Shown: positions 51,265 to 62,700, numbered from the stretch's first letter. The stretch is 64,000 bases of DNA from Erpetoichthys calabaricus (GCF_900747795.2 NC_041404.2:85959018-86023017); one strand, 5' to 3'. Numbers and translations are program-made. Notes: generated from the sequence alone by a model not told the origin.

Positions 51265-51661
51265 CAGAAGTGTCCGCGTGTGCACCAAAGTGGTACCATT
51301 TATCAAGGATGGAGAGCAGCCAGGCATCCACTAAAGCACAGTGAGACTGATGTGCTACACACAGCACAGGATTGTGTGATGTCAGTTGACTTAGAATACC
51401 ATCTCATATCATTCAGACCACATTGAGACCTGACATCTTTATCAGTTTGGAGGCCACAAAACAGCTTATTCTGGTAGAGCTTACGGTTCCATAGAAGGAG
51501 AGGATGGAGGAGACCCGAGAGAAGAAGAAAGCAAAATATGAGGAGCTGGTTGAGGCTGTCAGCAGTGAAGGTGAAGAACAAAGTGCTTGCCTGTAGAGGT
51601 GGGCTGTAGGGGGTTTGTAGGGCAATCCGAGTGGAAGACCTACAGCAGGCATGTCAAAAAG
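51265..51661 (+). mobile_element. LINE 3' fragment (endonuclease end), part 1
   Basis: Broken plus-strand reading with segments VPFIKDGEQPG, ERMEETREKKKAKYEELVEA and, after a shift, PVEVGCRGFVGQSEWKTY. I recall these as the C-terminal end of a fish LINE with a restriction-like endonuclease (the RPD...ELTVPWE region is degraded here). Stops and shifts make it dead. It continues after the hAT insertion at 53356. Confidence 0.5.
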
Positions 51662-51669
51662 ACCTACAG

Positions 51670-53347
51670 CAGGCATGTCAAACTCACTACCATTGGTGGG
51701 TCGCTTCGACTGCCATACGTGTGTCAGCGGGCCGCACTATAACAAATACTATTATACTATTATACAAAGTTACTGTAGCTTTCTTTCCAATACTGAAAAC
51801 TTTAAAAAATGTAACACTTGAAGTTTAAAGTTTAAAGAAAAGCAATTTATTTCCATACAGTCTCCATACAACAGTGTAGAATTAGAGTCTTAGCCTCTTA
51901 GCTAGGTCCTTATATTATATTCATTATATTATATTCATTATATTATATTCATTATATTATATTCATTGCTTATATAGGAGCCTTACAGTGTGAGATTTAT
52001 TTCTTTTGTCTCAACACTTGGTATCTCCTGTTAGTAACCAGCTCGTCAATATCAGGCTTGAAATCTTGTGCAGCTGCAACTTTTATGAGGGATGAAAGGT
52101 GCTCGACGGTAAATCTTGAGCGATGTGGGGTTTTGGTAGCTTTCATTAATGAAAACAATTGCTCACAAAGGTAAGTGCTTCCGAACATTGACAGTACTCT
52201 CTGTGCCAACTTACGGATCTGCACATACGAGGGTGGCAGGTAAGCATACAAGCCTGGCACACCAACTTCGTTGTATTTTGCCTTCAGAATAGAATCTGAC
52301 TGCATTTCAATCAATTCCATTTGGATATTCTCAGGCGCATTCTCAATGTTGTAAGAGAACAGCGCAATGCCCTGCATGTTTGTGTGAACTGAAATCACGA
52401 AAATGCTCACTGAATTCATTGCTCAGTAATTCAAGTTGGAAAACAAATCCTCCAAAAATCAAATTTTACTTTACTAAGTTTACTTCAAAGTTTATATTGT
52501 AAAATAAGCGATATGCAAAAAGCCACCTGACCTACTTTAATTTTACAAACTCAGAATCACAAAAATATATTAATAAACAACTCACCAACTTCTTGCGTCC
52601 ACTTCAGATCTTCAGCTGTAGTCTGCACTAACTGTTCGTTACAATACTAGAATCGGTGGCCCCTTAGCCTGGCAATATCAATACGGTATCTTATGCACAG
52701 CGGATGGCCACATCCGTTGCGGACACTGCATAGCCGCCTCGTGCTCATGACACACTTCTATATACGCGTGTCCGTAACTTGAAAACCAAGTGGCGGCCCA
52801 TGATATTCTCATTATGGCAGAACGTTATAATACTACATATAGCTTACTGCTCCGACTCTAGCGACATTTGTAAATACAGCGTACTAATTAACAAGAAACA
52901 GAATGTTTTTCGGCCACATTGCCATCAGCTGTGTCGTTATTTTCTCTTTCTGTTTTATATTCAATATATATTGGCATGGCGGCTCCAGGGATTTGGCAGC
53001 ACTGTGCAGGTGCACAGTTTGCACATGCCTAAGGCCACCCCTGCTGCCCGCTGCTGCAGCCTAGCACTTCAGTTGTGACGCTGCGGCTCATTAACTTTGG
53101 TCAAGGCTCGTGGCTATACTAGCAGATGACGTTTCCGGTACCGTAATGCCATGGGAAAACGCGCTTTTGTCAGAAGGCAGAAGTAAGAAAAGTCAATAAG
53201 TAACACCGCAGATGCAGAATGATTCAATCACAAATGATAATAATCATTTTGTACAAGTTCGGTGCTAACTAGGATCTGTCATGCAGGCCACACAGATTTC
53301 TGTTGCGGGCCGCATGCAGCCCGGGGGCCGAGTGTTTCACATGCCTG
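51670..53347 (-). mobile_element. hAT element, 1.68 kb, with transposase remnant
   Basis: Perfect 8-bp target copies ACCTACAG (51662-51669 and 53348-53355) flank inverted ends CAGGCATGTCAAAC / CAGGCATGTGAAAC. Transposase orientation is minus. Only the C-terminal part remains (51997-52419), so it is an internally deleted copy. A 14-bp unit containing TATATTATATTCAT is repeated four times at about 51911-51967. It lies inside a LINE fragment whose reading continues on both sides. A second copy of the family starts at 63544. Confidence 0.9.
51997..52419 (-). pseudogene. hAT transposase C-terminal fragment (GTF2IRD2/ZBED-like)
   Basis: 140 codons ending in a natural stop. The C-terminal hAT dimerisation block is clear: RVLSMFGSTYLCEQLFSLMK, then HRSRFTVEHLSSLIKVA and DFKPDIDELV. 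This type is shared with the domesticated GTF2IRD2 and EPM2AIP1 proteins. Zinc finger and catalytic residues are missing, so it cannot act as a transposase. Confidence 0.8.
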
Positions 53348-53355
53348 ACCTACAG

Positions 53356-53440
53356 AATCCTTGGCATCATCAGGGCAACCAAGGCAAGAGCCATCAGAAA
53401 TAACATGGAGGCTTCAGAGAAAGTCTCTGATTGTATTTGT
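53356..53440 (+). mobile_element. LINE 3' fragment, part 2
   Basis: Continues the interrupted LINE reading after the hAT insert with ILGIIRATKARAIRNNMEAS and EKVSD, then a stop and T-rich sequence. The join across the hAT target copy is in register. Confidence 0.5.
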
Positions 53441-53629
53441 GTTTCCAATTTGTTTTTGTGTTTTCTGATTTGTTTTTGTATGATTTAATTTGTTTTTGCG
53501 CATTGCACTTAAGGGCCACAGGAAAATGCTGCTTCCTTTGACACATTCAGTTTGCCAATGGTAGATTCCCTGAGGTGGGGTGTTTCTGAAAGTGGAGCCA
53601 AGCATTCAGGTTAAGAGGAACCTCACATT

Positions 53630-54000
53630 ACACTCTTTATCAACAAGGTGGGACAAGTTATAACTATATGGGTACACTAGCCATGGTACCCGGCATTGCC
53701 CAGATATAAATAAACAGACTAAAACTGTACCTACTGATCCCACTTTTGCCAGTAGAAATGTTTACAAGCTCTGATGGTGATGTCCTTCCATCAGCCTCAG
53801 TGCACCCCTGCTGCCTGATGGGAATTGCAGTCACTATATTGGAGCTGGTTTAGAGTTGTCTCCCTCCCTTTGCAGCCTCTCATCTGTATATGCCATATAG
53901 CATTTTATCTGAAGTTGGACCAACAGCACCAGTTTTTGCATTATTAGTGATCAAATTAACAGACATACAAACATGTTATGATTTTATTTCTGTAGATAAT
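53630..54000. repeat. Probable interspersed repeat 5' of the orphan exon
   Basis: GGTACCCGGCATTGCCCAG followed later by CAAATTAACAGACATACAAACA is a pairing I recall from dispersed repeats with RTE- or Helitron-like distribution. The class is not resolved. Confidence 0.3.
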
Positions 54001-54157
54001 GCATAGAGGAGTGCTATGATATGAGTCTGCAGCTGGAACTGCCAAACAAACCACTTGGGAGTGAACTGATTGACACACTGCCTGCCATTTTGAGTTCAGA
54101 TGGTTTCTGCTTAGACTCTTACCTTCACTAATGGGTCTTTTCTTTCTTTTTTTTCAG

Positions 54158-54323
54158 GGGAAAATACGTGTGAGAGCCATGCCAGAGGAGAGAACGTTGA
54201 GGAGGTCATCCATCCAGTCGAAGGATGCAACATTGGCGACAGAGTCGGCGCCCAGTGGCAACAAAACACAAAGCTATGATGACCTAAAGGCCCGTATTTA
54301 TGAACTACTAAAACCCATACCCC
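54158..54323 (+). CDS. Orphan internal coding exon, gene unrecognised
   Basis: A 166-nt open segment with a strong acceptor (long T-rich tract then CAG) at 54157 and a consensus donor GTGAGT at 54324. It enters in phase 0 and leaves with one extra base. The 55 residues are hydrophilic and basic early on (GKIRVRAMPEERTLRRSSIQ), with an RRSS motif suited to PKA-type kinases, then a Ser/Thr-rich linker, then a possibly helical end (YDDLKARIYELLKPIP). The reading looks like real protein rather than repeat translation, and the segment does not resemble the transposons around it. I cannot name the family and see no convincing neighbouring exons. It could belong to a long gene extending out of the window, or be a chance open frame. 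Confidence 0.5.
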
Positions 54324-54962
54324 GTGAGTGAGCAAATCTGTTTGTGGCTCTTGAAGTTCCATGTAGATTTACTGTATTTTGAGTTACAGAAATGCCTCTT
54401 TGATGACAGAGTTTGCCCTGTTCTGTGACCAATTTAATTATTTCTAGTATAGCAGTTGGCAGAGAGATTCAGGTTTACTGTGAAATTTCTTGATCTTTAT
54501 TTTAAGAGGAATGCTTCAGGTAAACAATCCTTCCCTTATTTTGAGAATTGGCTGGGACTTTGTCTTTAGCCTTTCTCTTTGTCTATCATTTGTCCCCTGA
54601 CCCCTCACATCTGTGTCTGTGAGATTTAACATATAATTGAGGAGCAGGGACATTGAAGGATCTCAAATGGCGCTTTGCTTGAGCATTGTCTATTGTTACT
54701 TTTTCAACAGCCCATGTGGAGCTCCCCCTTTGTACCCCTTTTGTAGTATCTGGCAGTTTTGATCTTTGGCTTTCTTCTTGTTTTTGTTTTTGTTTTAATA
54801 TGTTTTACCATTCTGTTTTTGTTTGAATTGCTTGTTAATAACTTCTGTTTTTGTATACTATTTTTGAATTTCGCCTCTGTTGTTTTTCCATTTTTTGTTG
54901 TACTTTCTCACCACATTTGCTTCATTGTTACTTTGCCCAGATCTGTGTAAATACTTTAATGT

Positions 54963-55150
54963 GCATGGTCAGCATGGTTGGCACAGTGGTGTGCTGTGCT
55001 GCCATCTCTCAATTCGCTCCTGAATCTTGGAGACCTGACACAGGGATGAAATATTACAATTCCTGTTCTAGACTCATCTACATGAGTACTGCAAGTAAGA
55101 ATTTCACTGTGCTCTGTACATTTGACAATACTGATCCTATAAACCTTTAA
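54963..55150 (+). mobile_element. SINE-like copy with shared tail motif
   Basis: tRNA-like start (GGTTGGCACAGTGGTGTGCTG), a short body, and the tail GCAAGTAAGAATTTCACTGT...GTACATTTGACAAT also seen at 46164. No flanking direct repeat was confirmed. Confidence 0.5.
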
Positions 55151-55153
55151 ACC

Positions 55154-56289
55154 TACACTCACTCACTCACTCAGGGTAGGATCTTTTTTCTCAGAGCACC
55201 TTTCGTTTTTTTTGTGGTATAGATTCCATAAGACACTGGAAACATTCCGTTGAGATTGTGGTTTATGTTGGCATGACTGCATCAAATAGTTTCTGCAGAT
55301 CTGAAAGCTGCACATTCGTGCTTTGAACCTCTCATTCTACCTCATCCCAAAGTTGTTCTATTGGATTCAGATCCAGTGACTGGGAATACCACTAAAGAAC
55401 ACTGAGCTCATTGTCATGTTTATGAAACCAGTTTGAGATGACTTCAGCTTTGTGATATGGTGCATTATCATGCTGGAAGTAGCCATTAGAAGATGGGTAA
55501 ACTGTGGCACATGGTCAGCAACAATACTCAAAAAGGCTGTGGCATTCAAGAGATGTTTGATCAGCATTAACGGTCACAGAGTGTGCCAAGAAAATATTCC
55601 TCACACCATTACACAACCACCACCAGCCTGGACTGTTGACACAAGGCATGCTGGGTGCATGGATTCATACTATGAGAGCCAAGGTCTGACCTTACCCATC
55701 TGTGTGCCTCAGCAGAAACAGATTCTTCAGACCAGGCTACATTTTTCTAGTCTCCAATTGTCAAGTTTTGGTGAGTCTGTGTCCACTGCAGCCTCATGTT
55801 TCTGATCTTGGCTAACAGGAATGGAACCTGATGTGGTTTTGTGTTGTTGTAGCCCATGTGCCTCAAGGTTCAACATGTTGTGCTTTCTGAGATGCTTCTC
55901 TGCTCATCACATTTGTACAGAATGGTTATCTGAGTTACTGTAGTCTTTCTGTCAACTCATACCTGTCTGGCCATTCTCCTCTGATCTCTTTCATCAAAAA
56001 GGTGTTTCAGTCCACAGAATGGTTGCTCATTGGATGTTTTTTGTTTTTCACACCATTCTGAGTAAACACTAGAGAGAGGCTGTTGTGCACCAGCAATCAT
56101 GCCACAGTTGAAATCATGGAGATTGTATTATTTCCCCATTCTGCTGTTTGATGTGAACATTGACTGAAGCTCCTGATGTGTATCTTCATGATTTAATGCA
56201 TTACGTTCCTGTGACTTGATTGGCTGATTAGATAATTGTATGGATAAGCAGGGGTACAGGTGGTCCTACTAATTTGATCAGAGAGTATA
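55154..56289 (-). mobile_element. Tc1/mariner element with dead transposase
   Basis: Ends TACACTCACTCACT and the inverted form of GAGAGTATA resemble a widespread fish Tc1 family as recalled. The minus strand carries broken transposase with FQHDNAPYHKAEVISNWFHK near 55440-55490 and SLDLNPIEQLWDEV near 55340-55380. These are the second Asp block and the DLNPIE block of the DDE catalytic domain. Several stops make it inactive. Confidence 0.8.
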
Positions 56290-58439
56290 TATTGAGATTA
56301 ATATCTACCCATGTTCTTCTCACCTCCAACAACATCACCTGATCATGACCACCTACAATTAACTATCAGCCAAACGCTCCCCCCAGCTCTGCATTTTCCA
56401 AATGCACAGTGCCTATACAAAGTATTCAACCCTGTGAAAGGTTTAACATTTTATTGTTATTCAATACTGAATCATGGTGTATTTATTTTGGCTATTTTGA
56501 CATTGATCAATAGAAAAAGACTCTTTAATGTCAAAATGAAAACAGATTTCTACAAATTGGTCTAACACACAATCACTGATTACATATGTTTTTACCCCCT
56601 ACAAGTCAGTGTTTAGTAGATGTATCTTTGTCAGCCATTACAGCCTTAAGTCTATGTGCACAAGGCTCTATCAGCTTTGTACATCTGGATGCTGCAGTTT
56701 TCGCCATTTTATTTTTTGCAAAACTGCTCAAGTTCTGTCAGTTTGCATGGAGATTGTGAGCGAACAGACTTTTTCAAGGCCAGCTACAAATTCCCAGTTG
56801 AACTGAGTTCTGGACTCTGATTCGGTCACTCCAGAAGCCATTCCTTTCTAGTTTTGGATTTATGCATGATGCCGTTTTCTTGCTGGAAAACGGATCTTCT
56901 CCCAAAGTGGCAAGTCTCTTGCAGACTGCATCAGGATTTCCACCAGTATTTCTTTGCATGTGCTGCATTCATTTAACCCTCACAAGTCTTCTAGATCCTA
57001 CTGCACAGATGCAAACCCCACAGCATGATGCTGCCCTCTCTATACTTCACAGTGGGAGAGGTGTGTTTTTGATAATGTGTAGTGTTTAGCAAACATCAAA
57101 TATGGTGTTTAGTCTGATTTAGTCCGATAGTCTTTATATTTATCAGACAATAGAACCTTCTTCCATCTGACTTCAGTCTCATATGTGCATTCTGGCAAAC
57201 TGTAGTTGAGATGCCACATGCATTTTTTAATCTGAGGGTCTCCCGTAAAGCTGTGGCTGGTGATGCACCCAGGCACCAACTGTTGTTTCTCCAGTCTCAG
57301 CCACTGTCACTTGTGAGTCCTTCATAGTCATCACAGGTCTCCTTGTGGTCTCCCTCACTGGTCTTCTTCTTGCACAATCACTCAGTTATGTGTGGTCTGC
57401 TCTAGGCAGATTTATAGCTTTTCCATTTTTAGTGACTGATTTCACCATACTGCAAGGGATGTTCGGTGACATTTAATATTTTCATGTCTCCATCCCCTGT
57501 CTTGTGCTTTTCAGTCATCTTTTTACTGAGTTGTTTGGAGTCTTTTTTCATCTTTGTTGTGTAGGTTAGGTCACCATACTAACCACCAGCTGGACCTCCC
57601 AGATAAGGTGAATCTATACTACAACCAACGTAAACCCCTTGACAATAGGGCAGGTGATTGCCTCTGAACTAATTCAGTGACTTCTAAAACCAATTGGCTG
57701 CACCAGTGAAGGATTAGTTGTGCTATATTCACCCTTTAAACTCAAAGTCCTATTTGTTTGTTTTCAGCTACTTTGAATTAACTGGCTATCACTTCATCAC
57801 GCTTCACTCAATATTCATGTTTACCCTTGAATATAAAGCTCAGGCATTTCTCTTTCAGAGGAATATGTTACAGCATAGTAAGTTGCAAAATTCACTAACA
57901 TTTTTACCAAATAATGAACTTTGAATGTTATTCTTATTTACACAGATGTTGGACTATGTTTCCAAACACTATAAAAGTGTCATTGAATGCATCAGGAACA
58001 CCCAGAAAAAATGGATATAACATATCTACAAGTATTGTATATAGTTGTACTGCAGTACAAAAATTAGATTCTTTTTCACCATTTTTACTGTTTTCGAATA
58101 AGTACCCATAGCATACATATCCATTTTGAAGACCCAAGACCTATGTGTCATTCTGAAGGGTGGATCTTACTCTGTTAGAACATGTATAGTTGGCAAAGAA
58201 ATGTTTTTGTGTATCCGAATTACAACACATGTAGTTGCAAAATTCAAAAACTTCTTTACAAAAAAAATAATTTTTTTAAATATAGAAATTAGAAAACATA
58301 GAAAGTGGAATTTTCTGTCATTTACAAGTTGAAACATCCCTCTCTTGTGGTAGATAGTAGTCTGTCCTTCAAATAGTACACAGCTGAATCAGGATATCCA
58401 AGAAAGCCATAAGGGTGGTTGGTGCAGATGCTGCTGTCA

Positions 58440-58722
58440 GTCAGTCAGTCAGTCATGATCCAACCCGCTATATCCTAACACTGGGTCACGGGGGTCTGCT
58501 GGAGCCAATCCCAGCCAGCACAGGGCGCAAGGCAGGAACAAACCCCAGGCAGGGCGCCAGCCCACTGCAGGGCACACACCCACACACACCCACACACCAA
58601 GCACACACTAGGGACAATTTAGGATCGCCAGTGCACCTAACCTGCATGTCTTTGGACTGTGGGAGGAAACCGGAGTACCTGGAGGAAACCAGGCAGACAC
58701 GGGAGGAACAATCAAACTCCAC
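58440..58722 (-). mobile_element. V-domain SINE
   Basis: Minus-strand copy: tail complement CCAACCCGCTATATCC at left, then the V domain with CCTAACCTGCATGTCTTTGG. A perfect 14-bp direct repeat GCAGATGCTGCTGT (58426-58439 and 58723-58736) flanks it. It is 5'-truncated and well preserved. Confidence 0.9.
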
Positions 58723-58789
58723 GCAGATGCTGCTGTGATACAGCAATTCGTCAGTCTTTGAGGGAAGAAATAAATCCTTACAATGGCAG

Positions 58790-58990
58790 GAAGTATGGTG
58801 TAGTTGTTAAGGCGTTGGATCTCAAAGCCTGAGGTGGTGGGTTCAAATCCCACTACTGAGGCTGTGCGTTCCTGAGCAAGTCACTTGACCTGCCTGTTCT
58901 CCAATTGGCAAACCATGAGAAATGTAACCAATTGTATCGTAAATGTTGTAAGTCATTTTGGACTTACAGGTGTGAGCCAAATAAGTAAAT
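58790..58990 (+). mobile_element. tRNA-SINE with L2-type tail
   Basis: Head with A-box-like TGGTGTAGTTGTTAAGGC and B-box-like GGTTCAAATCC, then a CORE/MIR-like GAGCAAGTCACTTGACCTG, then a tail resembling the L2-type TTGGA...AGCCAAAT ending. This is a retroposon, not a tRNA gene: the cloverleaf stems do not close. Confidence 0.7.
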
Positions 58991-59066
58991 ATTTCTGGGG
59001 TATGCAATACAGCATTTTAATAGCAAAACACTGAAAGTTTTTTTACTTTTTTGTTTTTTTATATTA

Positions 59067-59879
59067 CTAGGGGGCTTTACCACCTGCTCGCTTCGCTTAC
59101 CAACACTCTAAACCCCCCCCACCAAATCCCCACCTGCGCTACACGCCAGCCACTTCGTGTCTCTGTTGCTTGAGTTGTGGAGATGGGGGCTGAATGCAAG
59201 GAGACGTGGTTGCTCCTCCAAACCCCCCTCTTAAACGTTAATACAATGGGAAACAAATACAATTATTTTTTTACCTTTTCTTTGCTCGATCAGCTGCTAG
59301 CTTGCTGCTGCTGCCGTGCCGCGTGATCTGCATCTCATGTGGTGCTTCGAACGTTTAAAAGCCTGTACAGCAGCTGTCCTTTTGTCTCACTGCCTTGTCT
59401 CTCTTCTCCCCCAGACATCCTCTGCTCCTGTTGGGGGTCCCGCTCCTGAGGTGTGCCCCTATGAGGAGGAAGATTTTCTATTCTTTTAACTGAGAGACGG
59501 AACTGTCCCCTTTAAACTTAAAAGTTTAAATCCGAACAATATATTCGATCTCTTTTTGCTGTTCCGCTATTTCACCGAGTAATAATTTCCATTTGTTTGC
59601 ACTAATACGATGTTTACTATCATTTTTTGAGACTTTCGAAATTTCCTGCTTCCATTATCTCTAACCTGCTATGCATGTGTATCATGCCAACATTTTTGAA
59701 CTCTTTACGACGTTCTACTTTGTCATCTACTCTTTGTCTTTTTTCGGCCCCGGGCATGGTTAAATCTCTTGGCACAAAGTCTTGTCTCACAGGACATGAA
59801 AGTGTCTTTCTGAGAAAGTCACGTCTCGTCTCTCTGAACAGGTCTCGTTTCGTCCCAAGATTTTTTTATATAATAGAGA
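59067..59879 (-). mobile_element. Non-autonomous Helitron, about 0.8 kb
   Basis: On the minus strand it starts TCTCTATTATATAAAAAAATC and ends with a GC hairpin (GGTGGTAAAGCCCC) plus CTAG before a host T, the Helitron signature. The 5' limit may vary by a few bases because of the TCTCTC run. A minus-strand start near 59755 (ATGCCCGGGGCC) followed by about 43 open codons is probably not a gene. No Rep/helicase. Confidence 0.75.
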
Positions 59880-60157
59880 GACATTATTGTTCAATCCTGC
59901 CAGTCAGTCCAAAATAATGAGGATGAGTTTAAAGGGTTAAAGGTGTGAACACTTATGAGATCGATTATTTTGTGTTTATACTTGCAAATGATTTAGATCA
60001 CTTTGCAGAGATCTGTTTTCACTTTTATATTAAAGAGTCTTTTTCTGTTGATTAGTGTCAAAGAAGCCAAATTATATCCACTGTGATTCAATGTTGTACA
60101 ACAATAAAATGTAAAAACTTCCAAGGGGGTATCCAAGAATGCTTCTAAAAGGCAATG

Positions 60158-62464
60158 TGCTCAAGGTGGCCCTTTATCTGCACTTGATCACATCTCACTT
60201 ATGCAACTGTGGATCACAAGGCTTTGTGCCCTCTGTGCCAGCTGGGTCAGTAGATATATTCTCCATGTCTTCTTGTCTTCTCAGAAAAATGGAAAAAAAC
60301 AGACCTGGGGCCTCATGTATAAATGGTGTATAAGCACAAAAATGTTGTGTATGTACGCCCGTTTCCACGCTCAAGTCAAGATGTATAAAAACTAGACTTG
60401 GCGTAATGCTACTCACATTGTCTTCACACTGTGCGTACGCATGTTTCTGCTTCCTTTCTTTTTTAGATCCACATCCTTGACGCAGGCTTTATCAAAAACA
60501 CCAAAATTAATTGAATATCATTTACAATTTTAAGGCGCTTGATTGTAATCAATCCACTGTATAACAATATAATGCTACACAGAAGGGCCAGGTGTTCCCT
60601 GCCTGGATTTTGTATGTTTTCCTAGTGGGTTTCCTCCGTGTGCTTCAGTTTCCTTCCAAAGGCATTCAGGTTAGGGGATTTGGTGATGCTAAATTGACAC
60701 TACTAGTGTATATGTGTGTTTATATTCATCCTGCGATGAGCTGGTGCCCTGTCCTGGGATTGTTTCTGACTTGCACTCGATGCTTGCTGGGACTGGCATT
60801 ACCCTGGGTGGATGGATGGATGGATGGATGGATGGGTGGATGGATGGATTGATGGAATAGTTAAACATGTATAACAAAGATTTTTCAATGTTTCTTAAAA
60901 GTTTTGAAGAATCGAAATGCTAAGCTAACAGCTAGTTTAATTCCAAAGCAGATGTATGTTCAATGCAGAGAACATTTATGGCAGTTGTGACGAGGCTCCA
61001 AGAGGCTAGATGTATGAATGAGTATCCCACTGGTTTAACTGAAATTAAGTGTTAAATATAGTTTTTGTGCTCCTGAAAGAAGTCCTCCTCCTTTTTTCCA
61101 TGGTACTCTAACACTAGAATATGCAGGTTCAGGAAAATTGCACCTGAAGTGACTGAAGAACTCCCAGCTAAGGAGTTCATTTCTAGTGAGGTTAAACTTT
61201 GGCCTCCTTCTTCACCTCAACAAATTTCGTGTGCTTCAAGTGTTCTCAAGTCCAGCAGATAAGAAATGCTTTAGGCTTTGGAAATTGAATTGGACTAGAA
61301 ATGGACATAGGGTTTATTCTGCCATAGTTATAATTTACAGGCTCTACAACAATTTATTGGGCTGGGGAATGGATGAAGTCAGACCTTAACATTAGCTTAA
61401 GAAAAGTTGTAAACTGCAAGACTGCTCTAGTGGTGTAGTCACCTTTACACACAATCACGTATAATTGTAGTGATTTCATCAGGTCTTCTGGAGAGTCCTA
61501 AAACCATGACAGAACTACAGTGAGAACTGTCTTCTTAGCAAGTACCCCTTTCATGCCCCAGATGAGGGTCCCACTGAGGGATCTACTTGGCATCATCAAC
61601 TTGCCATTGCCCTGCTTCTCTTATGCTAAGCTCTTAGAAATTGCCATCAAGACTCTATCTGTCTTGCAGTTTAGTGCGTTGATTTTGAGGAGGGTATATG
61701 GGGGTCAAGTGGTCATTCCTGTTCCATTTTGGGTACCACTAAGTGCTGCCAACTAGGTACAGTGCAAAACAGAAGCCAATGCCAAATTAGACATATGTTC
61801 AACTCGTTTCTCTAGCCACCACTAACATTTTCAAGAGCTCAGCCCCAGCATTTGATTGATCTTCTTGAAGTGCTGCCTACTTTTGTCACCCACGAGTACT
61901 GCATTACACTGAGTGTCTAAAAAGAGACAAAGGACTATCCATGGTTTGCTGTGCATCAATTCAATCTTATCTCAGCAAGGCTTTCTAATGTTTGTTTTAC
62001 TGGTTGCTAAGGAACTGGCTGACCATAACCTTACCGTAACCCTGGAAACCAGACTGCCTCTACGTCATTTTGAGAATGAGTGTATTTGTTTGAATTAAAG
62101 TGCACTTTGTCATTGACTCCCATCCTGTCCGCAGGCTGATTCCTTCTTTGTGCCCATTGCTGCTCTGGTAGGGTTTGGCCCTTCTTGACTTTGCGTTGCA
62201 GGTTCAAACAATCAGTGGATGGATGGATCTAATCATCCCACAAAAGACTGTTTGGGTTGCATTGGATGAATCTTCCATCAACCAAAAAGAAGAGTGTTGG
62301 CAGTGGTTAGATTAGGTTTTTCACATGATAGGCCCAAGGTTTTGGCTGAAACATATTCTATTCAAGGATAATTACTAAAATACTAACTGTGGGAGAAAGA
62401 TTTACTTGTGAACCTGTGTGTCATAATCAGAGGTCACGTTAGCACAATTAACATTAAATTCTCA
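60158..62464. other. Intergenic, no gene seen
   Basis: Holds the old V-SINE at 60.6 kb and a SINE tail at about 62110-62226. No coding exon was recognised. Confidence 0.35.
60585..60858 (+). mobile_element. Old V-SINE copy
   Basis: V-domain traces (GTGGGTTTCCTCCGTGTGCTTC, GCATTCAGGTTAGG), tail GCTGGGACTGGCAT and a (GATG)n run at 60810-60854. More diverged than the copies at 23 and 58 kb. Confidence 0.75.
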
Positions 62465-62700
62465 ACCCCACCTAATCCAGTTTATATGTGTGGAAGGGCC
62501 AGGAGCCCATTTTGGAGGTGTCACAATGTATAGCAGAGCCCACTCACGCACACACCCATGTTAACTGATACTGGGGCCAGTTTACAATCACCAGTTAACT
62601 TAATTTGCATATCTATGGAGATGTGTGATGAAAAACAGAGTACCAGGGAAAAAAAACCACGTAGACATGATTTGAATGTGCAAACTACAGACACACACAC
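62465..62700 (-). mobile_element. Degraded V-SINE copy
   Basis: Reverse-complement V-domain remnants (CAGTTTACAATCACCAGTTAAC, GAGTACCAGGGAAA, CGTAGACATGATTTGAATGTGCAAACTAC in part). Old copy without clear target repeats. Confidence 0.6.

Larger units (their letters stand above)
57732..59936. mobile_element. piggyBac-like element inside the Tc1 copy
   Basis: 13-bp perfect inverted ends CCCTTTAAACTCA / TGAGTTTAAAGGG. The right side abuts TTAA (59937-59940) and the left side TTCA (57728-57731), a one-base decay of the piggyBac TTAA target. The Tc1 family has TTAA at this point, so the site fits. No transposase was recognised in the remaining sequence, so it is probably non-autonomous. It contains a V-SINE, a second SINE and a Helitron. 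Confidence 0.75.
56407..60157 (-). mobile_element. Second Tc1-type element, split by a 2.2-kb insertion
   Basis: The left end CAGTGCCTATACAAAGTATTCA and right end (...TAAAAGGCAATG) are degraded inverted repeats of a common fish Tc1 family. Minus-strand transposase debris includes LGEDPFSSKKTASCINPKLE and related pieces at 56760-57540. The element is about 1.54 kb once the piggyBac-like insert (57732-59936) is set aside, a normal Tc1 length. The flanking TA has decayed. Confidence 0.75.

Noticed and set aside
51911-51967. Regular repeats resembling a CRISPR-like array
   Set aside because: Contiguous 14-bp AT-rich units without spacers, inside a hAT element of a vertebrate genome.
58790-58862. 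Possible tRNA gene with A and B boxes
   Set aside because: The acceptor and anticodon stems do not pair, and a CORE-like body and L2-type tail follow, so it is a SINE head.
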